Part shown: one piece after another, positions 53,072-64,000 of the stretch
Layout of the letters: each line of letters opens with the position of its first letter
Position numbering within the stretch: position 1 is the stretch's first letter
Assembly (NCBI GenBank): GCA_026315105.1
Contig: CM048755.1
Location: 761,193,301 to 761,257,300, forward strand
Source of the DNA: Locusta migratoria
Taxonomy: Eukaryota > Arthropoda > Insecta > Orthoptera > Acrididae
DNA: 64,000 bases
Reading direction: 5' to 3'
Notes under the pieces: generated by a model
Told to the model about the DNA's origin: nothing
Seen by the model: only the letters and a program-made list of their open reading frames with translations
The model's database searches: none
Translations under genes and position numbers: made by a program

Positions 53072-54371
53072 TCCCCATCTCATGTACAGTTCTGCATATC
53101 CTCACTATACGAGATGCAGACGACAGCTTTGTGATTTGGTGTAAGGTCTGGAGATCATACCCTCCCCTTTTATGAACTAGTAATTTTTTTTTTTTTTTTT
53201 TTTGCACTGATGGTTAAACGCGTGGTAGTGATTCTGGCTGCGAATTTGGGTCTGTTTATAGCAGATTCATGTTCCTAGAAGCATTTTCTACATCTTGTGC
53301 ATGTAGTATATTGTGTACCGTGCACTGGTATACTTACGAACACATGGTAGCAGAAGTCGTCTTCACATGTCACTGCTAGCACAAATAAAAGAGGCGATTT
53401 ATCTAATTTTTGAAATGTAAGATTTACTGAATTTTGCAGTTAGAGAGAACGTCTACATAACTTCAACACACACAGAGTGTTATTCTCCGCACATTAAAAA
53501 TACCGACTGAAAGGTATATTTGTATAGATGGATGAACATAAGAAACGTTACACTTTCTAACTTTTCGGAAATCACCGATAATGAGTTACGACTTTAACCA
53601 AACAAAGTAATTTTCTAAAACTTAGGGTGTGTGTACGTAAATTAGATGTGCATAAATCAATTTAAATCGACTTTTTATGAGTTTCATCCAGAGAGCCAGA
53701 AGTTTTAAGATTCTTAAGGCTGGATGCCACATGCTTTACGTAAGTGGCTGTGTCCAGATGGATATTTGGTGGTGGAATGTTCAATTAACTGAGGTACTAA
53801 AACGAGTTCCCATTTCCCTGGATACAACACATGGCGCCTACTAAACGATCTGTGGATGAGATGTTAAGTCGATGGTATCACGAATTTGAATGTATGTTTC
53901 ATGTTAATTACAGGACAATATTCGTGGTATACCGAACCTAGTTTCCTGGTGAATTCCATATTATAGCTGAGTGATATAGCTCCCCGAAAAATAACTAAAT
54001 AGACTACATTTAAAACTCAGCCAAAACAATAAAGTTTTTTTAAATGTACCAACCTAAATAAATACGAATTTCATTTATTAATTGTAAGTTGCAAAGAAAT
54101 ATACCTAATGTGGAACACCCTGTATACTCCGCAATCCAGTGTACAATACTTAGTGGTAGATATGTATACCAGTACGATCCATTTCCTGTCCTCTTCCATT
54201 TGGCTGTTGAGAGAGGGAAAGCAGGCTGCCTACATGTGTGTTACCTTATATTCATGACATACCACGGTGGCTGAATAATGCTCATATTCTTCTATAAATT
54301 TTGCTGAGGGATTTTCTGTAAAACTACATCGTGTATCTCCCAGCCCATATGCAGAAGTATTACAGTAAGTG
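53072..54371. other. 1.3 kb unassigned DNA
   Basis: No gene recognised. A T-run lies at about 53186-53202. The stretch tggaacaccctgtatac at 54110-54126 resembles a mariner-type terminus, but no partner was found. Confidence 0.4.
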
Positions 54372-55676
54372 TCACGAACAATCGATATCATCGCAAAAAG
54401 AGCACTAACAGAGGAAATCACGGCTGAAGAAGTGGAGGACGCCTTAAACAAGGGTGCGATTCACAAGTCTCCGGGGCCTGATGGAATACCAGTTGAATTC
54501 TATCGGGCCTTCCGGGACTTAATGATGCCACGCTGGGTCACCATGTTCCGTGAGCTTATGTCACCAGGCTGCACTATACCCCCTTCATTCGTCGAAGGAA
54601 TACCGATTCACAAGACAAAAGCAGGAAGTTCAGTCAACGACTATCGCCCACTTCCGATGTTGAATGCTGATTACAAGATATTTTCCAGGCTTTAAGCAGG
54701 CCGCATTAAGACGACGTTGCCGATGGTTCTTGCCACAGAACATACGTCTCATGGAGGGGAAGCCAACATATAGATGGCCACCGGAGACTGCAGGGACTTA
54801 ATAGCGATCGCGTCAGCGTGCCGCCTGAGAGCGGCGAGCGTCTCCATTGATTTTGAACGGGCGTTCGATAGAGTACAACATACATTTCTCCTACGGGTGA
54901 TGGAACGGATGGGATTTCCTCCGAGTTTCATCGACATTCTGCGGCGTCTGTTGATCGTCGGCAGCTCTAAAGTCCAGGTCAATGGAAGGACAGTTGGCCC
55001 AATACCCATTAATAGGTCCATACGACAAGGTTGTCCCCTTTCCACCTACCTTTATGCGATCGCATTAGAACCACTCCTTGCAGGTTTCAACCACAAGCTG
55101 TCTGGCATCACATTGATGGATGTCACCTTTCGCTACAGGGCTTACGCCGATGACCTACTACTGCTGGTTCGCTCAGCACGTGAAGTACGAAGAGTGCTAA
55201 GTTGGATAGAGCGATACGTGGGCAAGCCGCAGGCAGCCTTCTGAACATCAACAAGTCGGCGGCTTTGGACATCGGACGCGGTCTCGGACCCGACGCTGTC
55301 GCCCCACTCCCGACAGTTACTAAACTAAAATATTTGGGTGTCACATTTACGAAGGATGTGCGGGGATCCGTCGCGATAAAGTACCAGCGGATACTGCAGC
55401 TCATACGAGTAATGGTGCGCCAGAACCTACTCAGGGAACTAAATCACCTGCAACGTGTGGAATATCTGAACCTCTATGTGGCAACAAAACTCAACCACGT
55501 GGCACAGGTTCTCCCCTTACCCGTACAGATAGGCCAGAGGATACAGGCGGCCTTCGGCTATTACCTATCACTAGGACAGTTATTTTAAGTACGTTATGAC
55601 AATCACCCTCCCATTAAGCGGTGGAGGGTTGGGACTGGTAAACGTCCGAGCACAGGAAGCCGCCCTCTACATCAAA
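54372..55676 (+). pseudogene. Tx1-like reverse transcriptase
   Basis: Three frames cover the RT. 54369-54695 has KSPGPDGIPVEFYRAFRDLM and NDYRPLPMLNADYKIFSRL. 54774-55244 has motif A SIDFERAFDRVQHTFLLRVM, NRSIRQGCPLSTYLYAIALE and palm box RAYADDLLLLVRSAREV. 55202-55588 has NINKSAALDIGRG and VTKLKYLGVTFTKDVRG. A stop at 54694 and shifts near 55220 and 55588 separate them. All RT catalytic residues are visible, unlike the 11 kb copy. The text between 54695 and 54775 is degraded. Confidence 0.85.
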
Positions 55677-55680
55677 AATG

Positions 55681-55775
55681 TTTAAATGTTCGTAAATCTA
55701 TCGGACCAAACTGCGTCGTCATCAGTCCGTAGCTTACAAACTACTTAAACCTAGGTAAACTAACCTAAGGACAAA

Positions 55776-55824
<49 letters not shown>

Positions 55825-55904
55825 ATGCCCCAGGGAGGACTCGAACCTCCACGGCGAGCAACCGCGCGCTCCGCAGCGAGAAGCTTTAGACCGCTCGGCT
55901 ACTC
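55681..55904 (-). repeat. tRNA-derived SINE with internal (CA)n, antisense
   Basis: Diverged member (reversed 3' end ttcgtaaatctatcggacca, reversed B-box gaggactcgaacctcc) with a long CA run at about 55777-55820. Imperfect duplication catcaaaaatg (55670-55680) and catcaacaaaatg (55905-55917). Confidence 0.85.
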
Positions 55905-55917
55905 CATCAACAAAATG

Positions 55918-56680
55918 AGAAAACGATGGACCAGCAACACCCCTCCCTCACGGGTTAGCTACTGGAGGTCCTGATGCCAGTGTCTGCACTTCCGCCAGTG
56001 CCGGTGGCGCACGTCGCAGCACAGCTCAGTCATGTGTCGACCTTCATCATCGACTATAGTTATATGATCTCAAGTCTCCCCGCAACGCGTTCACCAACAG
56101 CAAAAGACTTTTACCACAACCTGTTCCGCGTAACGTAATAGAAACCAAGTATCCAACTGTACAATGGTCACGGGTGTGGAAAACTATACACCACACCTTC
56201 CTGCCCACACAAGTGCGCTCGACTTGGTATCAAGTCGTCAACAAAAAATTTGCGACGAGACACCGACTCCACAGTATCGGACGAATAGACTCTCCACTCT
56301 GTCGTGACTGCCAGCTCCTGGACACCGATGAACATCGCCTCACGTGTGCGTCGACGTCCGGCGTTTGGAGGCTGACCCAAAAGATCATCGCCTGTTATCT
56401 TCGCGTCACACCGGAAATGACTGAACCTCGAAGCCTGCTGAGTCCGGACGATAATTACTTTCCCCCTGCAAAACATCACGCGATCACATGGATCAAGGCA
56501 ATGACAATCGACTACGTCTTCGGCGGAGGAGAGAAGGCATGCCTTGACTACTGGTACTATCTACAAGACGCACACAGAGTACTCGAACGAACACCGAGGT
56601 ACCGAAAACTCTTCGCGAATTATTTACGAAGTGTTTTCATCAACCCACCACAAATTTGGGGAGTGCCAAACAACTTTTGA
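55918..56680 (+). pseudogene. Tx1-like ORF2 C-terminus with C..C...H...C motif
   Basis: After the SINE the LINE resumes in broken frames (NSKRLLPQPVPRNVIETKYP about 56095-56155) and enters the frame 56174-56680. It has RSTWYQVVNKKFATRHRLHS, then IDSPLCRDCQLLDTDEHRLT with C-x2-C and H-x4-C spacing as in the C-terminal knuckle of many LINE ORF2s. It ends with FINPPQIWGVPNNF. The ATG is internal. This end is missing from the 9-11.5 kb copy. Confidence 0.75.
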
Positions 56681-57300
56681 CGTCTTACGAAGAAGAACAG
56701 AAGAGACTACTGATGGGAAGTGCCAATCCATGAAACCACAAACGGTACCAAATTGCAGACTAATTACGTGGCGGTGCTGCGGAACGAGACATGCAACGAT
56801 CGAGGAAAGTCCCATACCACCCTTATGTGAAGGAAGATGCTTAATTTTCAAGATTTCTATGCCCCGCTTTTTATTCATTAAATCTGCACGTATGATGGAA
56901 AAGTTATTTTCGTATCATCCCGTAATATCATACATTTCTTTTGTATGTCAAACATTCTCTTTTCTACATCATTAAAAAAAAGAAGAAAAGTGGCCGAACA
57001 GAAATGGTACCTGTTCAATGCTACGAGAAGACATGCTATGACGATTTGGCAGCGTCCATAGTGGAGTAATCTGAAGAAAATGAGGTCTTCCGAAAATTGT
57101 TTTCTTCCTTTTATTAATGTTTTTATCGCCAGTCTTCGCTATTGTCTACTACTACTCATTAATTTCATTTCAACAGAAGTTCGTCATGGAGAAGACGGTT
57201 TTACTTTGTTCATACTACACATAAAATAAAATAATAAAAGAAATTAAGAAGAAACAAAATAAAGTTGCAAAATATCACAACCCAACCCAAGACGAAAGGG

Positions 57301-57346
<46 letters not shown>
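57301..57346 (+). repeat. Poly-A tail of the Tx1-like LINE (46 A)
   Basis: 46 consecutive A, immediately followed by the SINE at 57347. The length and purity suggest a fairly recent insertion of the LINE or expansion of the tail. Confidence 0.85.
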
Positions 57347-57347
<1 letters not shown>

Positions 57348-57512
57348 GGTCTAAAGCGCCTCGCTGCCGAGCGCGCGCTTGCTCGCCGTCGGGGGTTCGA
57401 GTCCTCCCTGGGGCGTGTGTGTGTGTGTGTTGTCCTTAGTCAGTTTAAGTAGTTTGTAAGCTACGGACGGATGACCACGCAGTTTGGTCCGATAGATTTA
57501 CAAACATTTGAA
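57347..57512 (+). repeat. tRNA-derived SINE, sense, 5'-truncated
   Basis: Begins inside the tRNA-like head (cggtctaaagcgcctcg), B-box gggggttcgagtcctccc, then a GT run and the usual body. Its tail meets the tail of an antisense copy. Confidence 0.85.
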
Positions 57513-57520
57513 CTTTTTTT

Positions 57521-57686
57521 TATGTTAAAATGTTTGCAAGCCTATCGGACTCAACTGCGTGGTCATTAATCCGTAGCTTACAAACTACTTGATCTAGGTT
57601 AAACTAACCTAAGGACAACACAAATACCCATGGCCGAGGGGACATTCGAACTCCCGACGGCGAACGGCCGCGCGCACCGCCGCGGC
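57521..57686 (-). repeat. tRNA-derived SINE, antisense, tail-to-tail with previous copy
   Basis: Antisense copy starting ttaaaatgtttgcaag and ending at the reversed head (cgaacggccgcgcgcaccgc). With the preceding sense copy it makes a palindrome around 57516. Confidence 0.85.
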
Positions 57687-58080
57687 TTACTTAGTTACAA
57701 TTACTATACACTGAAAGTAACTGTATCAGAAGTATCTTTAAAGATTTTTTTATACTTTTAATCGTTGTAATTGTACCTCTTCTGCAAATCCGTAATGAAA
57801 ATTACACATGTAGAAAGGAAACAAGCTTTAATATCAATCAATAATTAAATGCAATAATACATACATAATTAATAATAATACATAATTAATGCATTATTAA
57901 ATGAATTGTCCACAGCATCTTCTCTCTCAGTGAACCTCAATTTCAATGTTCGTTCATATTCGACAAAAGATGATTTTTAAACGTTCCATCTCACGAAAGT
58001 TCGTTGTTCGCGTCTCCGTGAAAACTGCCAACTTTGTTGTCTGCTATATATTCGCAGTAATGACCGTGTATTCGCTATGA
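57687..58080. other. AT-rich spacer, unassigned
   Basis: No gene recognised; contains taatacataattaataata repeats near 57855-57900. Confidence 0.4.
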
Positions 58081-58110
58081 CAAGTCAAGAGGAAGAATTA
58101 GTGACAGGCT

Positions 58111-58275
58111 TCATGGGGCGCCATGCTGCGGCCGTTCGCCGTCGCGGGTTCGAGTCCCCCCTTGGCCATGGGTGTTTGTGTTGTCCTTAGATTAGTTACC
58201 TTACTTTAAGTAGTTTGTAAGCTACGGACTAATAACCGAGCAGTTGAGTCCCATAGATTTGCAAACATTTGAATA
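58111..58275 (+). repeat. tRNA-derived SINE, sense
   Basis: B-box gcgggttcgagtccccc, body gttgtccttagattagttac, tail gatttgcaaacatttgaata. The A-box half is shortened. Confidence 0.85.
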
Positions 58276-58910
58276 TTAATAGAAGGCTACTCGACGAATG
58301 CAGATGAAGAAGCGTGGTTGTCGGACGAGGGCAAAACACATACTACAGAACATGTGGCGGGAATGGTACGCTGCTGCGTGGTCTAAGGCATCACGTTGCG
58401 GACTGGGCGGTCGCTCCCGTCGGAGGTTCGAGTCCTCCCTCGGGCATCGGTGTGTCTGTCGTCCTCAGTTTAAGTTAGTTTAAGTAGTTTGTAAGTCTAG
58501 GGACTGATGACCATAGCAGTTTGTTCCCATAGTTTACAAACATTTGAATTTGAATGACAGGCTGTGCGAGCTGAATTTGGAAGATATCTCTGCTTTTTGT
58601 AACTTCACCAAGATCTCACCATCAGATTTTGAAATTGTAATGAATATTGCAGGGCCAGTTGTTTCAAAGAAAGGCACAAAGTTGAGAAAAACAACTCCTG
58701 TGAGATAAGACTGCTGTTACTCTATGTTTCTCTGCAACAGGAAGTGCCTATGAAATCCTGGCACATTTATTCCACATTTCAAAGCCAGCCATGTCATTAC
58801 TGTCCACTTAGTTTGTGAAGCTTTGAATGAAAGCTTATGTAAAGATTTGTATGAAGGCTTATGTAAATGTAATTCAGCTGTATTAATAGTACTGAACATA
58901 TATTAAATTG
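58276..58910 (+). pseudogene. Harbinger-type nuclease N-terminal part (HARBI1-like)
   Basis: Readable blocks: ADEEAWLSDEGKTHTTEHVA (58299-58360), then after the SINE RLCELNLEDISAFCNFTKIS and PSDFEIVMNIAGPVVSKKGT KLRKTTPV (58561-58706). After a one-base shift come DKTAVTLCFSATGSAYEILA and HLFHISKPAMSLLST (58706-58810), and VCEALNESLCKDLYEG. This is the order seen in PIF/Harbinger transposases (F.NF.RM....F..LL..I.P.I.K.DT..R, then AVTLRFLATG.SY..L...F.IS). The catalytic DDE core that should follow is absent, so only the N-terminal third remains. Confidence 0.7.
58366..58552 (+). repeat. tRNA-derived SINE, sense
   Basis: Head gctgcgtggtctaaggcatc, B-box ggaggttcgagtcctccc, tail acaaacatttgaatttga. 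Possible imperfect flanks aatggtacgctg and aatgacaggctg. Confidence 0.85.
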
Positions 58911-59911
58911 ATTGTATATTTATTTATGTTTTCACATTATTCCAAATTGTCATTTTCAATAAAGGAAACTTCTTTAGCCTCATAGTCACTCACACTACAA
59001 ATGAATGAGACAAGAAATCTGCTGCTGACGATCCCCTTTCCATGTCCACGTTTAGTACACACTACTGCCACCTATGTATATTCATTTCTGCTTCATAAAA
59101 AGCGCTGTAAAAACAACAGGCTGGCAAGTAACATAACTTTACAACAAGATAACGAATCCTGTTATTTCTGCGGTGTTGAGAAATGAGAGACTTATTTGTT
59201 TTATCTACTTCACATACGGCTGGCGTCAAACAATGTAGCAATTTTCTGTAGGGAGTAATGCTTCTTTTTAATTAATCTTATGACATCGAACATTCCACAG
59301 GAACTCCTCTGCCTCTTATTAGGTGACGAATTCGTGTATGTTGCTTCTTGTCTACTTTATTGCGTAAAGTAACACATGGAAAGATAACATGTAACTGTTG
59401 ATACACAGAGAAAAACCGAACACTATCTCTACAAAGGAGCATTTAACGCTAGCAAGCCACGGTCATTGTTTCTTTACCTACACTGCCAAGGAACGCAACT
59501 TTTGTGTTGTCAGCATGTGAAAATCGGTACCGTAGTCCAGAACTAGCAGCGAACAACGTTGCAGAACATGTTTCAGATTTATTGTAAACGCGCCTTAACG
59601 CCAAAGAGAAATCAAAAAACTAACCTCTACATGAATCCTAAAGTTCGCTTTGGAGTTTCCATCGTTTTCCCACCGCGACACAATTTGCAGCAGAAGGAAT
59701 CATTTCCATCCAACGTCAAAAATTGGAACACTTGAGCATAAGTGAACCAAAGCATGCGTGTGTCTTCTTCCTTCTCCCTATCAAATAATCGCACACTGTA
59801 CACTGTTTACGTGCGACACGTCACATGATTGTTACATACTCATTGTTGCCTACATAATTATAAAATAAAAATATTATCAATGACTGATCACTGTTAAATG
59901 TTATAATTGTA

Positions 59912-59964
<53 letters not shown>

Positions 59965-60179
59965 CCAACGTAGATTGTTAAAAACATGGTTTAGAAAAAA
60001 ATATTGTTTCTTTTTTCTCTTCACTAAAATCAAAGCATGGTACTCTGCAGTCTTGAGATTAAAAAAAAAAAAAAAAAAAAAAAAAATTACTTGATTTGCG
60101 ACAAAAAATAACACTATTTCGTTAAATCGTTAAGTGATAAAAGTAACCTAAATATAGTTAAAATTACTTTATGCAAATA
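58911..60179. other. Unassigned DNA with (AT)n
   Basis: No gene recognised. Contains (TA)n at about 59914-59961 and a 27-A run at about 60061-60087. Frames 59001-59186 and 59821-60114 are not family members. Confidence 0.4.
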
Positions 60180-60262
60180 ACGCCGCCGTTACCCTCCGTT
60201 ACCTTTGAAAAGTAGCTGTTATTAGTAACGGCGTTACATCTAATGCGTTACTCCCCAACCCT
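60180..60262. repeat. hAT-type transposon terminus (right end)
   Basis: The reverse complement begins cagggttggggagtaacg and continues with gtaacgccgttac and ggtaacggagggtaacgg. That is a cag-start end with repeated taacg units, as in many hAT families. The matching left end was not found, nor a target duplication. Confidence 0.5.
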
Positions 60263-60759
60263 GGATAAGGCCGTAGACTGCAAGGCAAAATTCATTCCCT
60301 GACCTTGTGTGCGAGAGAAGTGAAACAAATCCGAAATCAGGAGTTGAATTCATTTGAGCGGAAGCAATTACAAAATTTAAAGTAACTGAAATGAAAGCGT
60401 TTCAGTTGTGTTTGGAAATAAACAATTGCAGCCCGGAGATGTTTTCTTTGGAAGTTACTAGTACTTCATTCGCCGTATTAAGGAAACAACGTGATACATT
60501 ATTTTATTCTAATGACAATTATTATTTTGCGAGGCCGACTGCTTGAAGAATGTGAATCAGTTGTGACGCTATGCATGACTGACACTTTTTACAATAAGAA
60601 GGAAGCAGGAGTTTGCTGACGTACATGTGGCAGTCCCGTGTGATGCTCTCGGCTCGGTCTGCGCTCGTCACTCAGAAGGGCTATGCTGCTAGAGCGATGC
60701 TCAACACTTTCCCGCCCTTATTGTCTCGTTACCGAGAAAGCCAAATAGTCAACATTCTC
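60263..60759. other. Unassigned DNA before hAT relic
   Basis: No gene recognised; may include the 5' UTR of the hAT relic. Confidence 0.4.
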
Positions 60760-62883
60760 ACAAATGATATTTGAAAAACTTTTACTGCCTCATACTGTCA
60801 CACGAAGGCGAAAGGCTTTACTGCAAATATTACACTCTCTTCACCGTAGGCTCTTGTGGTGGTTTTCAGACGAAAACTTCACTGATGCGAGTGATTTGCT
60901 TGGAGAACAAGAAACGCTTTTAGCCCATCAGCGAAATAAATATCATCGGTGGGCTGTTGAGGTTTGCAAAACTTTTCTCTATGTTTACATCGTCTTTGAC
61001 ATGACGTCTCTAACAAGGTTTGTTAGATTGAGTTATAAAGAACCAGAAACAGCTGTAACCAATTTTATTATCAGCAGTATAGTCTTCTGTGGCTGTCAAA
61101 ATATATCTGTACGTGGCCACAGAGACGACGGGGATTTGTACCGAAGAACTTTTAATGCAAAAACTAATGAATGATGCTCCTCTTCAGGAGAAAGACCATT
61201 TCATGACTAGCAACACGGGAATTTCAGAACTGTATTGGGCTTCAAAGATACGTCGTAATTTAGATTTACGAAACGAGTCTTCGAATGTCACAAATATAAG
61301 CACAACCACACAATATCGACCCACTGACGTATGCAAAGAAGAAATTTGAGTTAAGATTTTATTCAGAGTTAGAGAAGCAATGTTTTTCCGTTATTGTTGA
61401 CAAAAACACCGATGTTTCTCACATTGATTAGCTCAACTTACCTATTACATACACAAAGGAATTAATAAGGGAGATGCTTGTGAAAAGATTTGTGCTATAG
61501 ATGCAAATGAATGGGGTCGTTTAACTGCAGGCACTATCACTCATATGCACGTGTTATGAACAAGACATTTAATATTGATCTTAATATGTTTGTTGGAAAT
61601 GGCATTGACACTGTCCAGTTATGGTTTCAGAGTCAAAGAATGTCATTCAGGAGGTTATCGGGATATCCATTAACGCAAAACATTGTACCTGTAATAATCA
61701 TTTACTCAACAATTGTCTTGCAAAATTCATCCACGAACACTGTTTGTTGCAACACGTGAAGATAGTAGCATTTGTTAATAACTCTGCAAAAAGACGTAGT
61801 GGCTTTAACGAAGTGCTTGGTAAAATAACAACGTAGGGATCTGTGAGATGCCTTGGGTAGAGAGACGTGACAAACATCTTCAGTTTCAAGGTGAGAATTT
61901 GAAAACTATAGAATTCCCTCCATACAATTTTACTGTGATGTTAGAGGAAAACAGCACCTGAAGCCCAATGCCTTTGACAGACTATATCTAGTTATAAATT
62001 CATTCTCTGGGCTGTCTTCTGGGTGACATATTAACTTACTTAATTTGACACAAATTACTATTCTTGTTCCATTGTTCAATTTTTCATGTTTATTTTTCTT
62101 AGTCATACAGTAGGGATAACTGTGTCACTCAACTGGTATCTTAAGTCAAAACAGTCAACAGCTACAGATTTAAAAAGAGCAATTATTGCAATGAAGGATA
62201 ACACTGTCATTCTAGAGCAGAAGAGACAAAATGTGGATTAGGTGTTCAGCAGTTCTCTGAAGCTCAAGAAATCATAGAGCAGTTGTATGTGGAATTGAAA
62301 TCACATTTGGACTTTCATCATGTATTCTGAGAAAATCATGTAACTGCTCAATCCAATGAAGAAGGTTCTTTATGTCCCCTTGTTAGAGAACATCATTTTG
62401 GATCCAAAGGAGTGGCTCTGTTCAGATGTGATAAAGATGTTATATTTAAGAATTTTTTGTGATGTACATAATACAGCAAAGAAGACATTGCAACTGTGGT
62501 AGAAATAGCAGAGGTGTACAAGCAGCTTGTAGGTAAATCTATTGCACTTATGACGAGAGTTCAAATTATTGAGGGCTAGGTGGAAGAGACATATCAAAGC
62601 TGTCATAAAAATCCAGAGTACCTTTTTTTATATGATCAAGATGTATGACAATGAACAGCATCCTTGTATTTTCACAGCTCTACAAATTTTAGTCACACTA
62701 CCGGTTAGTGCATCAACAAGAGAACGTACATTTTCACTTCTCTTACCTCCATACTTGGCTTAAAATAACCATGGGGGGAGAGTGATTCACTGGTCTAGCT
62801 TTATTGCATATCCACAGAGATTTTGATACAGTTTTTACTATATCTGCAATGATTAAGAACAGGCAGCTTCAATTTTTCTTGTG
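60760..62883 (+). pseudogene. hAT transposase (DUF4371/ZMYM1-like) relic
   Basis: Plus-strand decayed transposase of the same broad type as the 28-30 kb one. Blocks: IVFCGCQNISVRGHRDDGDL (61081-61138), SNVTNISTTTQYRPTDVCKE and NATYQSKTIQ-like text near 61290-61330, FSVIVDKNTDVSHID (about 61395, with K where E is usual), NAKHCTCNNHLLNNCLAKFI and FVNNSAKRRSGFNEVLGKIT (61675-61836), then MPWVERRDKHLQFQ (61850). The C-terminal block is LQILVTLPVSASTRERTFSL (62680-62740) and, after a shift, ALLHIHRDFDTVFTISAM to a stop at about 62883. At least eight stops or shifts. The first frame (60764-61174) may contain the N-terminal region, which I could not match. Confidence 0.75.
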
Positions 62884-63754
62884 AATTGTACTTCAATTTA
62901 ATAAAATACTTTATATATTCTATTACTACTTTGATTAATATTATAATCCTCTCCATCTGTAGCAAAAGATATTTACTTTAGGTGAGGGGAAGGGTCAGGG
63001 CATAGAGAATTTACAACAGAAGTAACCTGCATATTAAACAGGTGTTTAATACTCTCCCCCATATTTAAGTTTTACAATAGTTGACTACAAAAGATTTGGA
63101 AAACCATGCTAAAGCACGAAAAATTTGTGACCCCCCCTGCCCCCTTGTAACGGAACCCTGGAGCCACCCCTTCTCCATCCAACTCATCCATTGAAACCCC
63201 CTTCATCAAGGAAAAAAAGTTTAATTACCTGCAGTTGTGTGTTAATCATCAGTTATCATGCTTCCTGTAATCAAGAGAGTATTTTGTTACTTTAGTGTAA
63301 GTAATAATCTGTAAAGTCACTAAGCCAGAAAATATGATACATCACAGCTTGTTAATATGGTTGATCTGACTGTATTAACATTTGGTCTCAAGATATGTAC
63401 TTAAATTATGATACTGCTCAAAAAGCTACCGAAGACCATTCTCATCTACTAGAGAACTCCAACATTTTATTGATGTTCATAGTGTTTATGGCAAATGTGA
63501 TTTGTGAAATTAAGTAAGATATGTTTTTCATACAATGACTCCTAGATATTAATCATTGTATGCAGAAAAAAGAGGTTTATTCTTGGTGAGAGGTGTCAGG
63601 ACTCTGAAGCTCTTTCCAAACATCTCTATATTGGAAGGATCTGTGAGACCAATTATGAAATTTTCTTACATATCACATATGTATATACTTGTGTAATTAA
63701 AATTAAAATTAATGTGATGAAGATGTTATATTTAAGAATTTTTTGTGATGTACA
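62426..63754. repeat. 43-bp direct repeat, 1.29 kb apart
   Basis: 62426-62468 and 63712-63754 both read atgtgat(a/g)aagatgttata followed by tttaagaattttttgtgatg and taca, with one difference. The first copy is inside the hAT relic; the second lies outside it. Confidence 0.9.
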
Positions 63755-64000
63755 ATTGCGATGTACATTATTCTCTAATACTGTGAAGATGGGTAGCACG
63801 ATAAACCTAATACCTGAGCCACAGGCATGCATATAATGAATGTGATTGTCATTTTTACATGCATCTCTGTGGTTCAGAAATTGTCTTTATGGTGGATTGC
63901 TACCCGTCATCATATTATTGACTTGCCATCCTGTACCTTCCACAGTTAAAATTATTCCCTTATGTAGTGTGGTTATGCTGTAGAGTCTACAGTTTGCCTG
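62884..64000. other. hAT 3' flank and unassigned DNA
   Basis: No gene recognised. 63130-63175 (gaccccccctgcccccttgt, then aacggaaccctggagccacc) may be the hAT end. The segment around 63590-63760 contains a second copy of a hAT-derived 43-mer and gaaggatctgtgaga, similar to 61835, which may be scrambled hAT remains. Confidence 0.45.

Larger units (their letters stand above)
54372..57346 (+). mobile_element. Tx1/L1-like LINE, 5'-truncated, 46-A tail
   Basis: Starts just before the RT (EEITAEEVEDALNKGAI) and runs through RT, a SINE (55681-55904), the C-terminal zinc-knuckle region (56174-56680) and a 3' UTR to a 46-A run at 57301-57346. Same type as the 9-11.5 kb element but a separate copy with different lesions. 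Confidence 0.82.
58081..58910 (+). mobile_element. PIF/Harbinger transposon relic with two SINEs
   Basis: Harbinger-type transposase text interrupted by SINEs at 58111-58275 and 58366-58552. The termini were not found. Confidence 0.65.

Noticed and set aside
54110..54126. Mariner-type terminus (tggaacaccctgtatac)
   Set aside because: No inverted partner or transposase fragment nearby, so too short to call.

Overview
This window looks like a piece of a large insect genome, most likely an orthopteran of the grasshopper/locust type. That is inference. It rests on the mix of elements (two tRNA-derived SINE families, RTE, CR1-like, jockey, Tx1-like and R1/LOA-like LINEs, hAT, PIF/Harbinger, mariner, Gypsy and Penelope elements) and on the absence of any recognisable host gene. 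I found no convincing host exon, no rRNA and no functional tRNA gene. Almost everything that can be named is a transposable element, and nearly every coding region has frameshifts, stops or deletions.

Layout. 1-7.1 kb: unassigned DNA, two SINEs, a CR1-like LINE broken by SINE and poly-T insertions, then two RTE pieces in opposite orientations. 7.8-13.8 kb: a hAT relic, a Tx1-like LINE between two copies of a 107-bp repeat, an orphan reverse transcriptase (RT) fragment and a mariner fold-back. 14-19.9 kb: mostly unassigned DNA plus a CR1-like 3' end. 20.0-26.3 kb: a DNA element with inverted arms of about 1 kb, the right arm carrying a jockey LINE. 28.0-44.9 kb: one hAT element with matching ends and an 8-bp target duplication, swollen to 17 kb by nested insertions: an LTR, an R1/LOA-type LINE, an inverted Penelope pair with a MITE, and a Gypsy element. 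46.1-52.7 kb: a CR1-like LINE hosting two SINEs and an RTE element, the RTE itself hosting an LTR-like insert. 54.4-57.3 kb: a Tx1-like LINE with a 46-A tail. 57.3-64 kb: SINEs, a PIF/Harbinger relic and another hAT relic.

The elements do not act together as a pathway. They record successive layers of insertion, often with target duplications and in two cases a paralogous empty site. The best-preserved coding regions are the RTE RT (about 49.16-51.22 kb), the R1/LOA-type ORF2 (33.0-35.6 kb), the Gypsy integrase (42.75-43.74 kb) and the jockey RT (23.84-25.12 kb). The most notable observations are a hammerhead-ribozyme-like motif in the Penelope terminal repeat, the hAT element expanded to 17 kb, the long-inverted-repeat element at 20-26 kb, and Gypsy LTRs that start with a tRNA-like segment.
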